From an uncultured Croceitalea sp. (GTDB lineage Bacteria; Bacteroidota; Bacteroidia; Flavobacteriales; Flavobacteriaceae), in assembly GCA_947494805.1 (NCBI GenBank), contig CANLWK010000002.1, positions 248,001-312,000 on the forward strand: DNA of 64,000 nt, given 5' to 3'. Positions 1-8,998 of the stretch are shown piece after piece; the stretch's first letter is position 1; each line of letters opens with the position of its first letter. The position numbers were made by a program, and so were the translations under genes. The notes beneath the pieces are model-generated. The model was not told the DNA's origin, did no database searches, and saw nothing but the letters and a program-made list of their open reading frames with translations.

Positions 1-1
1 C

Positions 2-2437
2 GAGGGGAGAACGGTCTGGAACCGCAACCATTTTACCATGCAGAACGGCACTGAACTGCGTGGTAGTTTTTCTTCGGCCCAAGCGGCTCTGATTGTGCCC
101 AATCCCGTAAATACAGAACTGTATTACATTTTTACACCCGATGATGCCATACAAGATGACAATATCCCAAATGGTTTTCATTACACTGTGGTCGATATGA
201 CGTTGGATAATGGCCTTGGCGGTATATCTGATAAAAACAATCAATTGTTGGTTGCGGGCTCAGAGAAGGTCTCTGCCGTGAAAAACGATACAGGCAATTT
301 TTATTGGGTAGTCACCCATTTTGAAGATACCTTTTACTCTTACCGTGTAGAAGGGGCTGGGGTTTCAAATAACGCGATTACTTCGCAAGTTGGTCCACTC
401 ATTCAGGGTCTCCAAAACATACGTGGCGCCATTAAGATTTCACCAAATGGAAGAAAACTGGTCATGGCCAGTACCATAACCCAACCTGGATTTCAGGGAA
501 GTCTATACCTTTTTGACTTTGACGTTGCTACTGGAAGGGTTAGCAATCCGGTATTGGTAGATGATTCCCGAGCCTATTACGGTGTCGAATTCTCGCCCGA
601 TTCTTCAAAACTTTATGCAAGTGGAATGCTATTGAACCGTTCAAACAGCCGATTGTCCACTGGAAACTACAATATTGTGCAATTTGATCTAGACAGTGAT
701 GTATTTCCCAATGCGGGATTTTCGTTGGCGACCATCAATAACTTAAATGAGATTTTTATTTCAGGAGCTTTGCAGTTGGCCTTGGATAAACGAATTTATC
801 ATACTTTTCCTTCAACAAGACTATCAGTGATACGTAGACCAAACGCTGCTGGCAGGGCCGCGCAACTTGACCTCTATTCGGTTGATTTAGGCGGTAGGAC
901 CACGGCTTTTGGACTACCGCCATTTATACAATCCTTTTTTGAGACCATTGTCACTATTGAGAATTTCTGTGTTAATAGCGCTACGACCTTTACCCTTGAT
1001 GATGTGACCGATATTGCTTCTGTATCATGGGATTTTGGGGACCCAAATTCGGGACCGAACAATACCTCTACAGAACTGAATCCCACGCATAACTATCAAG
1101 AACCGGGTCGTTATACCATTAGTCTTGAGGTCACCTACTTGAACAACGTCTCAAACAAATACATTGAGTATGTAGAGATTTATGATTTTCCCGATGTTTT
1201 GGCACGTGAAAACTTGGTGCAATGTGATGTGGACGGTGTTGATGACGGAATTACCATCTTTAACCTTAATGAAGTGGTTCCCGCACTGACGCAGGGTAAC
1301 AATCAAATAACCGTGGAGTTTTTTGAAACCATTTTTGAGGCTGATAATGACAGCAACATTATTGACCCTTTAAAGTATAGAAATGCTCATGATGGCGCCG
1401 TGATTTATGCTAAATCATATATTGAAGAAGAGTGTTATATCATCTCTGAAATCACGCTTCAAGTGGAGCCGTTATCAGATTTGGGCGTTTACGACACGTT
1501 TACAATATGTGATGGTGTTTTTGATTCGAGCGGTACACGGATAACTTTAGACGGAGTTAGAGAATTCTTGAACACTGATTTTTCAGGGTTTGACACTATT
1601 ATGGTGTATGATACCAAACAACATGCGCTATTGGAAGAAAATGCTTTGAACACCACATCATATCTTTTTGCTGGCAATGCTCCTTTCCAGCTTTATTTTC
1701 GCATAGAAAATGATGACGATTGTGCATTTATTGGCCAGCTGGACCTGAATATTTATGAAGAGCCCATATTCGACGATACAATTACTATTGAGCTATGTCG
1801 CGGAAAAGCAGTACTCGAGGCGTTGTCGGATTTTGAAACGTATTTTTGGCTGAATGGTAGCACTAGTAGGCGCATTGAAGTCAATGAAACCGGAATGTAT
1901 GAAGTGGTATTTGCCAATGGAACTTGCGTTTACTCGCAAACATTTAATGTGAAACCGACCCCAGAAATAGATATCGATGCTATTGTAATCAATGACTTTA
2001 GGGCAAGTAATTCGATTACGTTCAATCTAGGGCCTCTTGAAAATAGTGAACAAACCCAGTTTTCAATTGATGGTGGTTTGACGAGGTCAGGTTCAAACTC
2101 TTTTCAGAACCTAGTACCTGGTCTTTATGATATTTTCATTGACAACGGATGCATAACTTATGAAGATACTGTTGTTGTTGGAGGTCTAAACACTTTTTTT
2201 ACGCCCAATGGTGATGACAGAAACGATATCTGGTCTTTGGCCAACGAGGACTTCTTTCCCGGATATCGCATATCAATCTTTGACCGATACGGTAAAATGT
2301 TGAAGAATTTTGGTGCCGGCCAGGCAGGATGGGATGGAAATTATCGAGGCAAAGGAATGCCAGCAGATGACTATTGGTATCGGTTGGAACTGGCTGATGG
2401 TCGAAGCGTAAAAGGTTTTTTTGCCCTGAAACGTTAA
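2..2437 (+). CDS. T9SS type B sorting domain protein with PKD domain (5' partial)
   Basis: This is a large secreted or surface protein. The frame is open to the left window edge, so the true start and signal peptide lie upstream; the Met at 38 is internal. The first 300 or so visible residues look like a repeat-rich beta-propeller. A PKD domain follows at about 310-375 from that Met, with a WDFGD core. Low-complexity extracellular modules come next. The last 80 residues form the gliding-motility-associated C-terminal domain (CHU_C type; FFTPNGDD, IFDRYGK, GWDGNYRG), which in Bacteroidota directs export through the type IX system. The stop overlaps the end of the convergent glycosyltransferase by 4 bp. 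The specific ligand or substrate cannot be read. Confidence 0.93.
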   Translation, partial: EGRTVWNRNHFTMQNGTELRGSFSSAQAALIVPNPVNTELYYIFTPDDAIQDDNIPNGFHYTVVDMTLDNGLGGISDKNNQLLVAGSEKVSAVKNDTGNFYWVVTHFEDTFYSYRVEGAGVSNNAITSQVGPLIQGLQNIRGAIKISPNGRKLVMASTITQPGFQGSLYLFDFDVATGRVSNPVLVDDSRAYYGVEFSPDSSKLYASGMLLNRSNSRLSTGNYNIVQFDLDSDVFPNAGFSLATINNLNEIFISGALQLALDKRIYHTFPSTRLSVIRRPNAAGRAAQLDLYSVDLGGRTTAFGLPPFIQSFFETIVTIENFCVNSATTFTLDDVTDIASVSWDFGDPNSGPNNTSTELNPTHNYQEPGRYTISLEVTYLNNVSNKYIEYVEIYDFPDVLARENLVQCDVDGVDDGITIFNLNEVVPALTQGNNQITVEFFETIFEADNDSNIIDPLKYRNAHDGAVIYAKSYIEEECYIISEITLQVEPLSDLGVYDTFTICDGVFDSSGTRITLDGVREFLNTDFSGFDTIMVYDTKQHALLEENALNTTSYLFAGNAPFQLYFRIENDDDCAFIGQLDLNIYEEPIFDDTITIELCRGKAVLEALSDFETYFWLNGSTSRRIEVNETGMYEVVFANGTCVYSQTFNVKPTPEIDIDAIVINDFRASNSITFNLGPLENSEQTQFSIDGGLTRSGSNSFQNLVPGLYDIFIDNGCITYEDTVVVGGLNTFFTPNGDDRNDIWSLANEDFFPGYRISIFDRYGKMLKNFGAGQAGWDGNYRGKGMPADDYWYRLELADGRSVKGFFALKR

Positions 2438-3384
2438 AAATTCAAGAATGAATCAACTTGATAGGCCTCGCTAGAAGATTTTTTTGTCCGTACCATGATT
2501 TCTCCAATAAAACCTGCCAAAAACAACTGTGTCCCCAAGATCATGCTGGTCAAAGCAATGTAAAATTGTGGCCTTTCCGTAATCAATCGCCCTGTTTTGT
2601 TAATAAACAATTTGTCGACACCCAGATATACTGAAAAAGCAAAACCTACAAAAAACATCAACACGCCCAGCGCACCGAACAAATGCATGGGTCTACGTCC
2701 GAATTTGGACACAAACCAAATGGTGACCAAGTCTAGAAAACCATTGATAAAGCGCTCCATGCCAAATTTTGTAGTGCCATATTTTCTGGCCTGATGTTGC
2801 ACAATCTTTTCGCCAATGTTCGAAAAACCTGCGTTTTTGGCAAGCACGGGTATGTAACGGTGCATTTCGCCAGAAACCTCGATCGTTTTGATGACGTTGT
2901 TCTTGTAGGCTTTCAGGCCACAATTAAAGTCGTGCAATTGTACCCCTGATGTTTTGCGTGCTGCCCAATTGAAGAGTTTAGAAGGCAGGTTCTTTGCCAA
3001 AACGGAATCATAACGCTTTTTCTTCCACCCAGAAATGATATCAAAACCTTGGTTCGCCACTAGACTGTACAATTCAGGTATCTCTTCAGGGTTGTCCTGT
3101 AGGTCGGCATCCATCGTAATGACCACTTCGCCTTGCGCGGCTTTGAACCCGGCATGAAGAGCCTGTGATTTTCCAAAATTTTTTAAAAATCGAATTCCTT
3201 TGACATTGGTATTATTGCTCGACAATTCTTCGATAATCGACCAAGATCGGTCTGAGCTACCATCATCAATAAAAATGATTTCGTACAAAAAACGATTGGA
3301 TTGCATAACCTCTGCAATCCAATCGTGGAGCTCTTTAAGCGATTCTTCTTCGTTAAGTAAAGGAATAACAATAGATAATTGCAT
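2434..3384 (-). CDS. Family 2 glycosyltransferase, membrane anchored
   Basis: This is a 316-residue GT2 enzyme of the dolichyl/undecaprenyl-phosphate sugar transferase type. The N-terminal GT-A domain has a nucleotide-binding FIDDGSSD stretch (about 38-45) and a metal-binding DAD motif at 92-94, followed by LQDNPEE, which is typical of this family. Two hydrophobic helices near 232-254 and 276-297 anchor the C-terminus in the inner membrane. It probably moves a sugar from a nucleotide donor to a polyprenyl phosphate for envelope glycan or protein glycosylation; the sugar is unknown. The start MQLSIVIP is typical. It lies 42 bp downstream of the DUF4199 gene on the same strand and is probably cotranscribed with it. 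Confidence 0.92.
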   Translation of the reverse strand: MQLSIVIPLLNEEESLKELHDWIAEVMQSNRFLYEIIFIDDGSSDRSWSIIEELSSNNTNVKGIRFLKNFGKSQALHAGFKAAQGEVVITMDADLQDNPEEIPELYSLVANQGFDIISGWKKKRYDSVLAKNLPSKLFNWAARKTSGVQLHDFNCGLKAYKNNVIKTIEVSGEMHRYIPVLAKNAGFSNIGEKIVQHQARKYGTTKFGMERFINGFLDLVTIWFVSKFGRRPMHLFGALGVLMFFVGFAFSVYLGVDKLFINKTGRLITERPQFYIALTSMILGTQLFLAGFIGEIMVRTKKSSSEAYQVDSFLNF

Positions 3385-3426
3385 TGTTGTTATCTGGAAT
3401 TCCTTTCAAAAATAGTATTTTCTTGT

Positions 3427-3948
3427 TTAGTAGGCAGGTTTGTCTTTTTTGGTAATTAAGCCTGTAATCAAACCTACAACCAAACCAAAAAGAGCGCTGA
3501 ATATTATACCGATACCTAAAAGTATTGGAAAAAACTTGTTTTGAAACTCTACCCCTTGATCCCATTGTTCTTGGGTCATTTTTGGGTTCTCTTCAAAAGT
3601 CTGAACACGGGCTATTTCGGTAGCCTTTTCCATATAGTCGGGCTCTATCACATTTGACAATACTAAAAAGTAGATTATACCAATTACAGCAGAGATAAGA
3701 CCAACACCAGCACCAATCTTTAATGCTTGACCAAGAGTGAGGTAACTGCCATTTGCTTTTTTAAACTGAACGATACCAATAACGGCGAAAACCGCTAAAA
3801 TTGTAAACTGTATTGCCTGTACGGCAAAACTTCGCTCATAGTGCATGTCCATTGAAAATAACATCACTCCGAAAATGATGCCTACCAAACCTGCAATTGC
3901 TCCAAACTGTAAAGCGAACTTTCCAGTCTTCACATTGTTTTCTTCCAT
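3427..3948 (-). CDS. DUF4199 family membrane protein
   Basis: The protein has 173 residues and four predicted membrane helices (about 12-32, 42-60, 78-98, 140-165), with a hydrophilic stretch between helices three and four. Length, helix pattern and the N-terminal ENNVKTGKFALQFG sequence match the Bacteroidota-specific DUF4199 family, whose function is not known to me. It precedes the GT2 glycosyltransferase with a short gap, so the two are a likely operon. A role in envelope lipid or glycan handling would be guesswork based on context. Confidence 0.85.
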   Translation of the reverse strand: MEENNVKTGKFALQFGAIAGLVGIIFGVMLFSMDMHYERSFAVQAIQFTILAVFAVIGIVQFKKANGSYLTLGQALKIGAGVGLISAVIGIIYFLVLSNVIEPDYMEKATEIARVQTFEENPKMTQEQWDQGVEFQNKFFPILLGIGIIFSALFGLVVGLITGLITKKDKPAY

Positions 3949-4044
3949 TTTTATAATTTTTGTTGGTTACTTCTTAAGTTAGTTGTCCTAAGGATATAAA
4001 TGTTACACTTAAAGTACAATTTTTCTTTTTTATTTTAGAAGCAG

Positions 4045-4074
4045 TTGTAATTGATTAAAATTTGACTAAATTTG
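4045..4074 (+). promoter_or_regulatory. Bacteroidetes-type promoter of rpmE2
   Basis: TTG at 4045-4047, a 19-bp spacer and TAAATTTG at 4067-4074 match the flavobacterial primary sigma consensus (TTG, about 19 bp, TAnnTTTG). It lies 36 bp before the rpmE2 start. Confidence 0.75.
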
Positions 4075-4109
4075 CAGGCTGAAAATTGAGTTTTAAATAG
4101 TTATCGGAG

Positions 4110-4379
4110 ATGAAAACAGGTGTACACCCAGAAAATTATAGATTAGTAGCATTTAAAGATATGTCAAATGACGACGTGTTTATCACAAAATCTACTGCTG
4201 AAGCAAAAGAGAACATTACAGTTGACGGGGTTGAATATCCTTTGATCAAGTTAGAAATTTCGAGAACTTCGCATCCTTTCTATACTGGCAAGACCAAACT
4301 TATTGATACCGCTGGTAGAATTGATAAGTTCAAGAACAAATACAAGAAGTTCAGTAAAGAAGAAAAGAAAGCTGAGTAG
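4110..4379 (+). CDS. rpmE2: 50S ribosomal protein L31 type B
   Basis: This 89-residue large-subunit ribosomal protein begins MKTGVHPENYR and contains the SRTSHPFYTG and GRIDKFKNKY segments typical of L31. It has no cysteines, so it is the zinc-independent type B form rather than the CxxC-bearing type A. It is a single-gene unit with a strong promoter 36 bp upstream and an intrinsic terminator just after the stop. Confidence 0.96.
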   Translation: MKTGVHPENYRLVAFKDMSNDDVFITKSTAEAKENITVDGVEYPLIKLEISRTSHPFYTGKTKLIDTAGRIDKFKNKYKKFSKEEKKAE

Positions 4380-4402
4380 TTCTATACGAAAATATATTGT
4401 TG

Positions 4403-4438
4403 ACGCCTTCGTTTTATTTCGAAGGCGTTTTTATTTTT
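4403..4438 (+). terminator. Rho-independent terminator after rpmE2
   Basis: A perfect 9-bp stem (4403-4411 with 4420-4428), an 8-nt loop and then a T-rich run. Confidence 0.9.
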
Positions 4439-4460
4439 ACACAATTCTAATGGACCGATC

Positions 4461-5636
4461 ATGAATTTTATACTTGCAGACGGTAATTATCGAGAACACT
4501 TACTTCCGTTCACTTTCACACGACCAGTGGCTGACATTCGAATTGGTATATTGACTATTCGCGAGAAATGGCAACATCTATTGAAATGCGAGGTTAGCGC
4601 ACTTACAGAAGATTACCTATCTGAAAAATTTCCTATGGTCACGGCGGAGGTCAATACTATTATTAATGCCTCTTTTCTACCGAATCAGCATTTTATCGAT
4701 GCTCTGGTTTCGTTAGAGCTACATGAAGCTTTGGTGGTAAACGATGAAATTATCGCTTATGTCACGAACAATCCAAAAGCGCTATTTGATGAAAATAATT
4801 TCAAGAAAATCACTTTTGACCATACCCTGATTACGGTAAAAAACACTTGGGATATCTTTTCAAAGAATGCTGAGGCCCTACAAGCGGATTTCGATATGAT
4901 CACTACCGGTCGACAAAGTGCTCCGATTTCAGATACAAATCGTGTAATTGCTCCTGAGAATGTCTTTATAGAAGAAGGTGCGTCCGTTGAGCATAGCATA
5001 TTGAATGCAACCGAAGGTCCGATATATTTAGGTGAAGATTCTCTTGTGATGGAAGGCAATATGATACGTGGCGCTTTCGCCCTATGTAATAACGCTGTAG
5101 TAAAAATGGGGGCTAAGGTTTATGGGGCCACGACCATTGGTCCTTATAGTAAAATTTGTGGAGAGGTCAATAACTCTGTTATTTTTGGTTACTCTAGCAA
5201 GGGGCATGATGGTTATTTAGGAAATGCGGTATTGGGCGAATGGTGCAATATTGGTGCAGATTCAAACAACTCAAATTTAAAGAACAATTATGCCAAGGTT
5301 CGATTGTGGAACTACGCCACTGAAGGATTTGATCATACCGGTCTACAGTTTTGTGGTCTGATGATGGGCGACCATAGCAAAACGGCCATTAACACAATGT
5401 TGAACACAGGTACCGTGGTTGGAGTCAATGTGAATGTATACACACCAGGTTTTCCAAGAAACTTTGTACCCAGTTTTAGTTGGGGAGGTGCCTCGGGCTT
5501 TAGTACCTATATGCCCAAAAAAGCTTTTGACGCTGCAAAGGTTATGATGGCACGACGTGGCGTAGAATTTGATGAAATGGAAGCTAAGATACTCAACCAT
5601 GTTTTTGAAGTGACCAAAAAGTGGCGTAAGTACTGA
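4461..5636 (+). CDS. GlmU-like sugar-1-phosphate nucleotidylyltransferase/acetyltransferase
   Basis: The 391-residue protein matches the alternative bacterial GlmU family of Bacteroidota (TIGR03991 type). The N-terminal half begins FILADGNYREHLLPFTFTRPVADIRIGI instead of the usual GGxGTR nucleotidyltransferase loop. From about residue 165 the C-terminal half is a left-handed beta-helix of hexapeptide repeats, typical of acyltransferases. The predicted role is making UDP-GlcNAc from GlcN-1-P for peptidoglycan and LPS. The family assignment is firm; whether both activities are present is inferred. It stands alone after the rpmE2 terminator. Confidence 0.85.
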   Translation: MNFILADGNYREHLLPFTFTRPVADIRIGILTIREKWQHLLKCEVSALTEDYLSEKFPMVTAEVNTIINASFLPNQHFIDALVSLELHEALVVNDEIIAYVTNNPKALFDENNFKKITFDHTLITVKNTWDIFSKNAEALQADFDMITTGRQSAPISDTNRVIAPENVFIEEGASVEHSILNATEGPIYLGEDSLVMEGNMIRGAFALCNNAVVKMGAKVYGATTIGPYSKICGEVNNSVIFGYSSKGHDGYLGNAVLGEWCNIGADSNNSNLKNNYAKVRLWNYATEGFDHTGLQFCGLMMGDHSKTAINTMLNTGTVVGVNVNVYTPGFPRNFVPSFSWGGASGFSTYMPKKAFDAAKVMMARRGVEFDEMEAKILNHVFEVTKKWRKY

Positions 5637-5650
5637 AGATCCTATCGTTT

Positions 5651-6274
5651 TTATTTTTTGGTGAAGGTAATTTCAAAATCAATTTGGTCAGGCGTCCGCC
5701 AGAAAACGGTCATTTCATTTGTTGAAAAAGAGAGCACATTCCATAAAATTGTACTGGTATCAAAAAATTCGGTTGCAGGTCTGTTTTCGCTGTAAATAGT
5801 ACTTTCCCATAAACGATAGGTTTCAGTGAGCAAGATTTGACCATTTTGTATTTTCCAATTTCCTGAATACAAAGATTCAGAAAGATCATCTTCATGAAAA
5901 ACGACTTGACAGTTCTCAACAATATTTAACTGTACATTAGAATTGGCATAGTTTTCATTTCTGTCATAAACGCCAGTGTTTTCAAAACTTATATCAAATC
6001 TTGTTAATGTCTGACATTCTTCTACCAGGGTGCCCATAAGTTCATCGCAACGACCAATTCCTCTTTCACTTATGTCAAATTCAAAACAATTGATATCCCC
6101 AATGTTCAGTGTTCCCGTACGTTGATTACTTGCATCCGTAACTATAGCGGTCTTCCAAGCCCATTGGCCCATTAGTGCTTCTTGGGTCAACAGCCCGATA
6201 TCTTCAGCATCCGATTCTTCGGAGCAACTAACAATCAATAATAAACCAAATAGGTAGAAACTTATTCTTCTCAT
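5651..6274 (-). CDS. Lipoprotein, lipocalin-like, unknown function
   Basis: The start is placed at 6274 because MRRISFYLFGLLLIVSC is a good lipoprotein signal with a lipobox Cys; the open frame continues upstream to 6355 with non-signal sequence. The mature part (about 190 residues) begins SEESDAEDIG. It reads as alternating beta strands with a GQWAWK motif near the front, as in small lipocalin-like lipoproteins of Flavobacteriaceae. Four mature cysteines (two in the DINCFEFDISERGIGRC region, then in EECQT and ENCQV) could form disulfides. It is probably anchored in the outer membrane facing the periplasm. I do not recognise a specific function. Confidence 0.75.
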   Translation of the reverse strand: MRRISFYLFGLLLIVSCSEESDAEDIGLLTQEALMGQWAWKTAIVTDASNQRTGTLNIGDINCFEFDISERGIGRCDELMGTLVEECQTLTRFDISFENTGVYDRNENYANSNVQLNIVENCQVVFHEDDLSESLYSGNWKIQNGQILLTETYRLWESTIYSENRPATEFFDTSTILWNVLSFSTNEMTVFWRTPDQIDFEITFTKK

Positions 6275-6435
6275 GACTAAAAGTTTGACTTCGAAACTAA
6301 AGGGTACATCGTTTACCACCTTACGGAAAACCTTATGCCGGCGTTTTTTAAGCATGAACCAATCGCTGTGGTAAGTCAGAAAGAACAGAAGTGTTTAACG
6401 ATTGTGATTAATTCCTAAAAACCTTTTACAATTCA

Positions 6436-6443
6436 TATCTTTG
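6436..6443 (+). promoter_or_regulatory. -7 element upstream of mtaB
   Basis: TATCTTTG, 20 bp before the mtaB ATG, fits the TAnnTTTG consensus. No clear TTG is found at the usual distance upstream, so the call is weaker. Confidence 0.45.
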
Positions 6444-6463
6444 CGGCCCCATAAGAATTAGGG

Positions 6464-7795
6464 ATGTCAAACAAAAAAGTCGCTTTTCATACACTGGGTT
6501 GCAAACTCAACTTTTCAGAGACTTCAACCATTGCAAGAGGATTTGAATCTGAAGGGTTTGAACGCGTTGATTTTTCCCAGCCCGCTGACATTTATGTCAT
6601 TAATACGTGTTCGGTTACGGAGAATGCCGATAAACGCTTTAAAACCATTGTTAAACAGGCACAAAAGTCAAACGCAAATGCTTTTATTGCCGCTGTGGGC
6701 TGCTACGCGCAATTGAAACCTGAGCAATTGGCTGCCGTTGATGGTGTAGATCTTGTCTTAGGAGCAACGGAGAAGTTTAAGTTGACCGACTATCTAAACG
6801 ATTTGACAAAGAATGATCATGGTGAGGTACATTCATGTGAAATTGATGAGGCCGATTTTTATGTTGGCAGTTACGCCATCGGTGACAGGACACGGGCCTT
6901 TTTAAAAGTCCAAGACGGCTGTGATTATAAATGTACGTATTGTACCATTCCTTTGGCAAGGGGCATTTCGCGAAGCGACACCTTGCAAAATGTCTTGAAA
7001 AATGCTTCTGAAATTGCTGCGAGGGGAATCAAAGAGATTGTGTTGACCGGTGTCAATATTGGTGATTATGGCAAAGGTGAGTTTGGTAATAAGAAGCATG
7101 GGCATACATTCTTTGATTTGGTGAAAGCCTTGGATAGAGTAGAGGGAATCCATCGTTTGCGGATTTCATCAATTGAACCTAATTTATTGAAGAACGAGAC
7201 CATTGATTTTGTTGCCCAAAGCAATGCTTTTGTACCCCACTTTCATATTCCGTTGCAAAGTGGTAGTGATATCCTTTTGAAGCGCATGCGCAGGCGATAC
7301 CTTTCAAATCTATATGTTGATCGCGTCAGGCGAATCAAATCAATTATGCCACATGCCTGTATTGGTGTTGATGTGATTGTTGGCTTTCCTGGGGAAACCG
7401 ATGAACTATTTTTAGAGACCTATCATTTTTTAAATGATCTGGACATCTCATACTTGCACGTTTTCACCTATTCTGAACGTGATAATACCTTGGCGGCTTC
7501 AATGGCCAATGTAGTGCCCAAAAATGTGCGGGCCAAACGTAGTAAAATGCTTAGGGGCCTATCTGTAAAAAAGCGTAGGGCATTTTATGAGGGTCAACTT
7601 GGTCATAAGAGAACAGTTCTGTTCGAAGGGGAGAACAAGTCGGGATATATTCACGGCTTTACCGAAAACTATGTCAAGGTCAAGGCACCGTGGAATCCGG
7701 CACTGGTTAATACCCTACATAAGGTGGAGCTTACTGAAATCGATGAAGACGGTATGGTACGTTTTGATTTTGTTGCTGAAGAAGTCACGGCATAA
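6464..7795 (+). CDS. mtaB: tRNA t6A37 methylthiotransferase MtaB
   Basis: This radical SAM enzyme converts t6A to ms2t6A at position 37 of ANN-decoding tRNAs. The N-terminal MTTase domain carries the auxiliary-cluster cysteines C13 (LGCKLN), C49 (NTCSVT) and C80 (VGCYAQ). The radical SAM CxxxCxxC is C153, C157 and C160 (GCDYKCTYCTIP), followed by the GVNIGDYG and PLQSGSD motifs. A TRAM domain ends the 443 residues. LGCKLN and CTIPLARG favour MtaB over MiaB or RimO. It is a single gene with a hairpin just downstream shared with the convergent neighbour. Confidence 0.95.
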   Translation: MSNKKVAFHTLGCKLNFSETSTIARGFESEGFERVDFSQPADIYVINTCSVTENADKRFKTIVKQAQKSNANAFIAAVGCYAQLKPEQLAAVDGVDLVLGATEKFKLTDYLNDLTKNDHGEVHSCEIDEADFYVGSYAIGDRTRAFLKVQDGCDYKCTYCTIPLARGISRSDTLQNVLKNASEIAARGIKEIVLTGVNIGDYGKGEFGNKKHGHTFFDLVKALDRVEGIHRLRISSIEPNLLKNETIDFVAQSNAFVPHFHIPLQSGSDILLKRMRRRYLSNLYVDRVRRIKSIMPHACIGVDVIVGFPGETDELFLETYHFLNDLDISYLHVFTYSERDNTLAASMANVVPKNVRAKRSKMLRGLSVKKRRAFYEGQLGHKRTVLFEGENKSGYIHGFTENYVKVKAPWNPALVNTLHKVELTEIDEDGMVRFDFVAEEVTA

Positions 7796-7818
7796 AAAAA
7801 CCCTGACAACTGTCAGGG
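7792..7818 (-). terminator. Terminator of the GNAT-like gene (convergent with mtaB)
   Basis: A 7-bp stem (7801-7807 with 7812-7818) and a 4-nt loop. On the minus strand a run of seven Ts follows, giving a classical terminator for the minus-strand gene. The plus-strand T tract is weak. Confidence 0.75.
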
Positions 7819-7826
7819 TCAATTTG

Positions 7827-8123
7827 TTAGATTCTGATGCCTACAGGCAACATTTCTTTGTACTGGTGACGATTCTTTCGTAAGAAACCTGCAATGTGCG
7901 GGCTTGTTGGTACCACTCTCAAATTTTGGTCTTGAATGTGGTTTAAAACAGCTTTGATAAAAGATTCTTTGAACCCTTCTTGGGTAATCTCTTCAGGAAT
8001 GACCAGTTTGGTTAAAAACACTTTCCTTTCTTGAGAGGAATATTCAATTTTTGCTAAGTGTCCGTCAACTTTGACTTCGAACTGGCGCAAGAAACTGTTA
8101 TCCTTAATTTCCATATCTATCAT
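7827..8123 (-). CDS. Small GNAT-like N-acetyltransferase (YidJ type)
   Basis: About 98 residues from the chosen start MIDMEIKDN (8123); a longer open frame to 8210 adds a poorly fitting N-terminus. The pattern of an N-terminal FEVKVDGHLAKIEY, central LTKLVIPEE, a helix, then RVVPTSPHIAGFLRKN matches the small single-domain GNAT proteins (PF14542 group). In those, a PxxP-like tail binds acetyl-CoA. The usual HTEVP is replaced by LTKLVIP, so activity is uncertain. No operon partner. Substrate unknown. Confidence 0.75.
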   Translation of the reverse strand: MIDMEIKDNSFLRQFEVKVDGHLAKIEYSSQERKVFLTKLVIPEEITQEGFKESFIKAVLNHIQDQNLRVVPTSPHIAGFLRKNRHQYKEMLPVGIRI

Positions 8124-8292
8124 AAAGTATTTGTTTTCTATTTGCTCTGGACAGAAAAAACCACAGTTAAGTTGTAATTTTAAAGTGTCTCTGGTTTGGG
8201 TAGCTTGCAAATAAATAGGGCAAATTGCAAACGGATGACAAAAGTAGTTAAAAATTACTTAATTTCCTAGTGAAATCGACCATTGCCACGAT

Positions 8293-8955
8293 ATGACCGA
8301 TGAAAAAATAGCCGTTTACCTTATGCCAGGTATGGCAGCAAACCCTTCTATTTTTGATGGTATCAAATTACCCCAAAGACAATTTGAAACCATTCGTCTA
8401 CAATGGTTTGTACCGGATCACGGAATGTCGTTAGAAGCCTATGCAAAAAAAATGTGCGAGCAGGTGCAACATCAAAATCCGGTTTTGTTGGGCGTATCCT
8501 TTGGCGGGCTTTTGGTGCAAGAAATGGCTAAGCATCTACAGACGAAAAAAGTTATTGCCGTATCATGTGTTAAATCACATCGTGAGTTGCCTAAACGTAT
8601 GTTGTTCGCAAAATATACCAAAGTGCATAAGTTATTGCCCACCGGTTTGGTAAACAACGTTGAACTTTTAGCGAAATATGCGTTCGGTGAAACGGTTACC
8701 AAACGACTACACCTCTATGAACAGTATTTATCGGTTCGTGATAAATACTACATTGATTGGTCCATAGACCAAATTGTTAATTGGAAGCAGGATGAATGCC
8801 CAACGAACTTGATACATATTCACGGGGAAAAGGATGCTGTTTTTCCGATTGTCAATATCAAGAACTGCATTAAAGTGAAAAATGGCACCCATACGATGAT
8901 CATACATCGTGCAAAATGGTTCAATGAGAATATTCCAACACTAATTTTAAGATAA
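8293..8955 (+). CDS. Alpha/beta hydrolase
   Basis: A 220-residue cytoplasmic alpha/beta hydrolase. The nucleophile elbow is GVSFGG with Ser69. A likely catalytic Asp lies in HGEKDAVFP (about 181), and a His in NGTHTMIIHRAKW near the C-terminus. There is no signal peptide. The short form with few cap insertions resembles YqiA/RsbQ-like hydrolases; the substrate cannot be told. The lytic transglycosylase gene follows on the same strand after 43 bp, so cotranscription is possible. Confidence 0.85.
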   Translation: MTDEKIAVYLMPGMAANPSIFDGIKLPQRQFETIRLQWFVPDHGMSLEAYAKKMCEQVQHQNPVLLGVSFGGLLVQEMAKHLQTKKVIAVSCVKSHRELPKRMLFAKYTKVHKLLPTGLVNNVELLAKYAFGETVTKRLHLYEQYLSVRDKYYIDWSIDQIVNWKQDECPTNLIHIHGEKDAVFPIVNIKNCIKVKNGTHTMIIHRAKWFNENIPTLILR

Positions 8956-8998
8956 TAGAGTTTAAATTCATAGTATCTTGCAGTAAAAATTGTAGCAC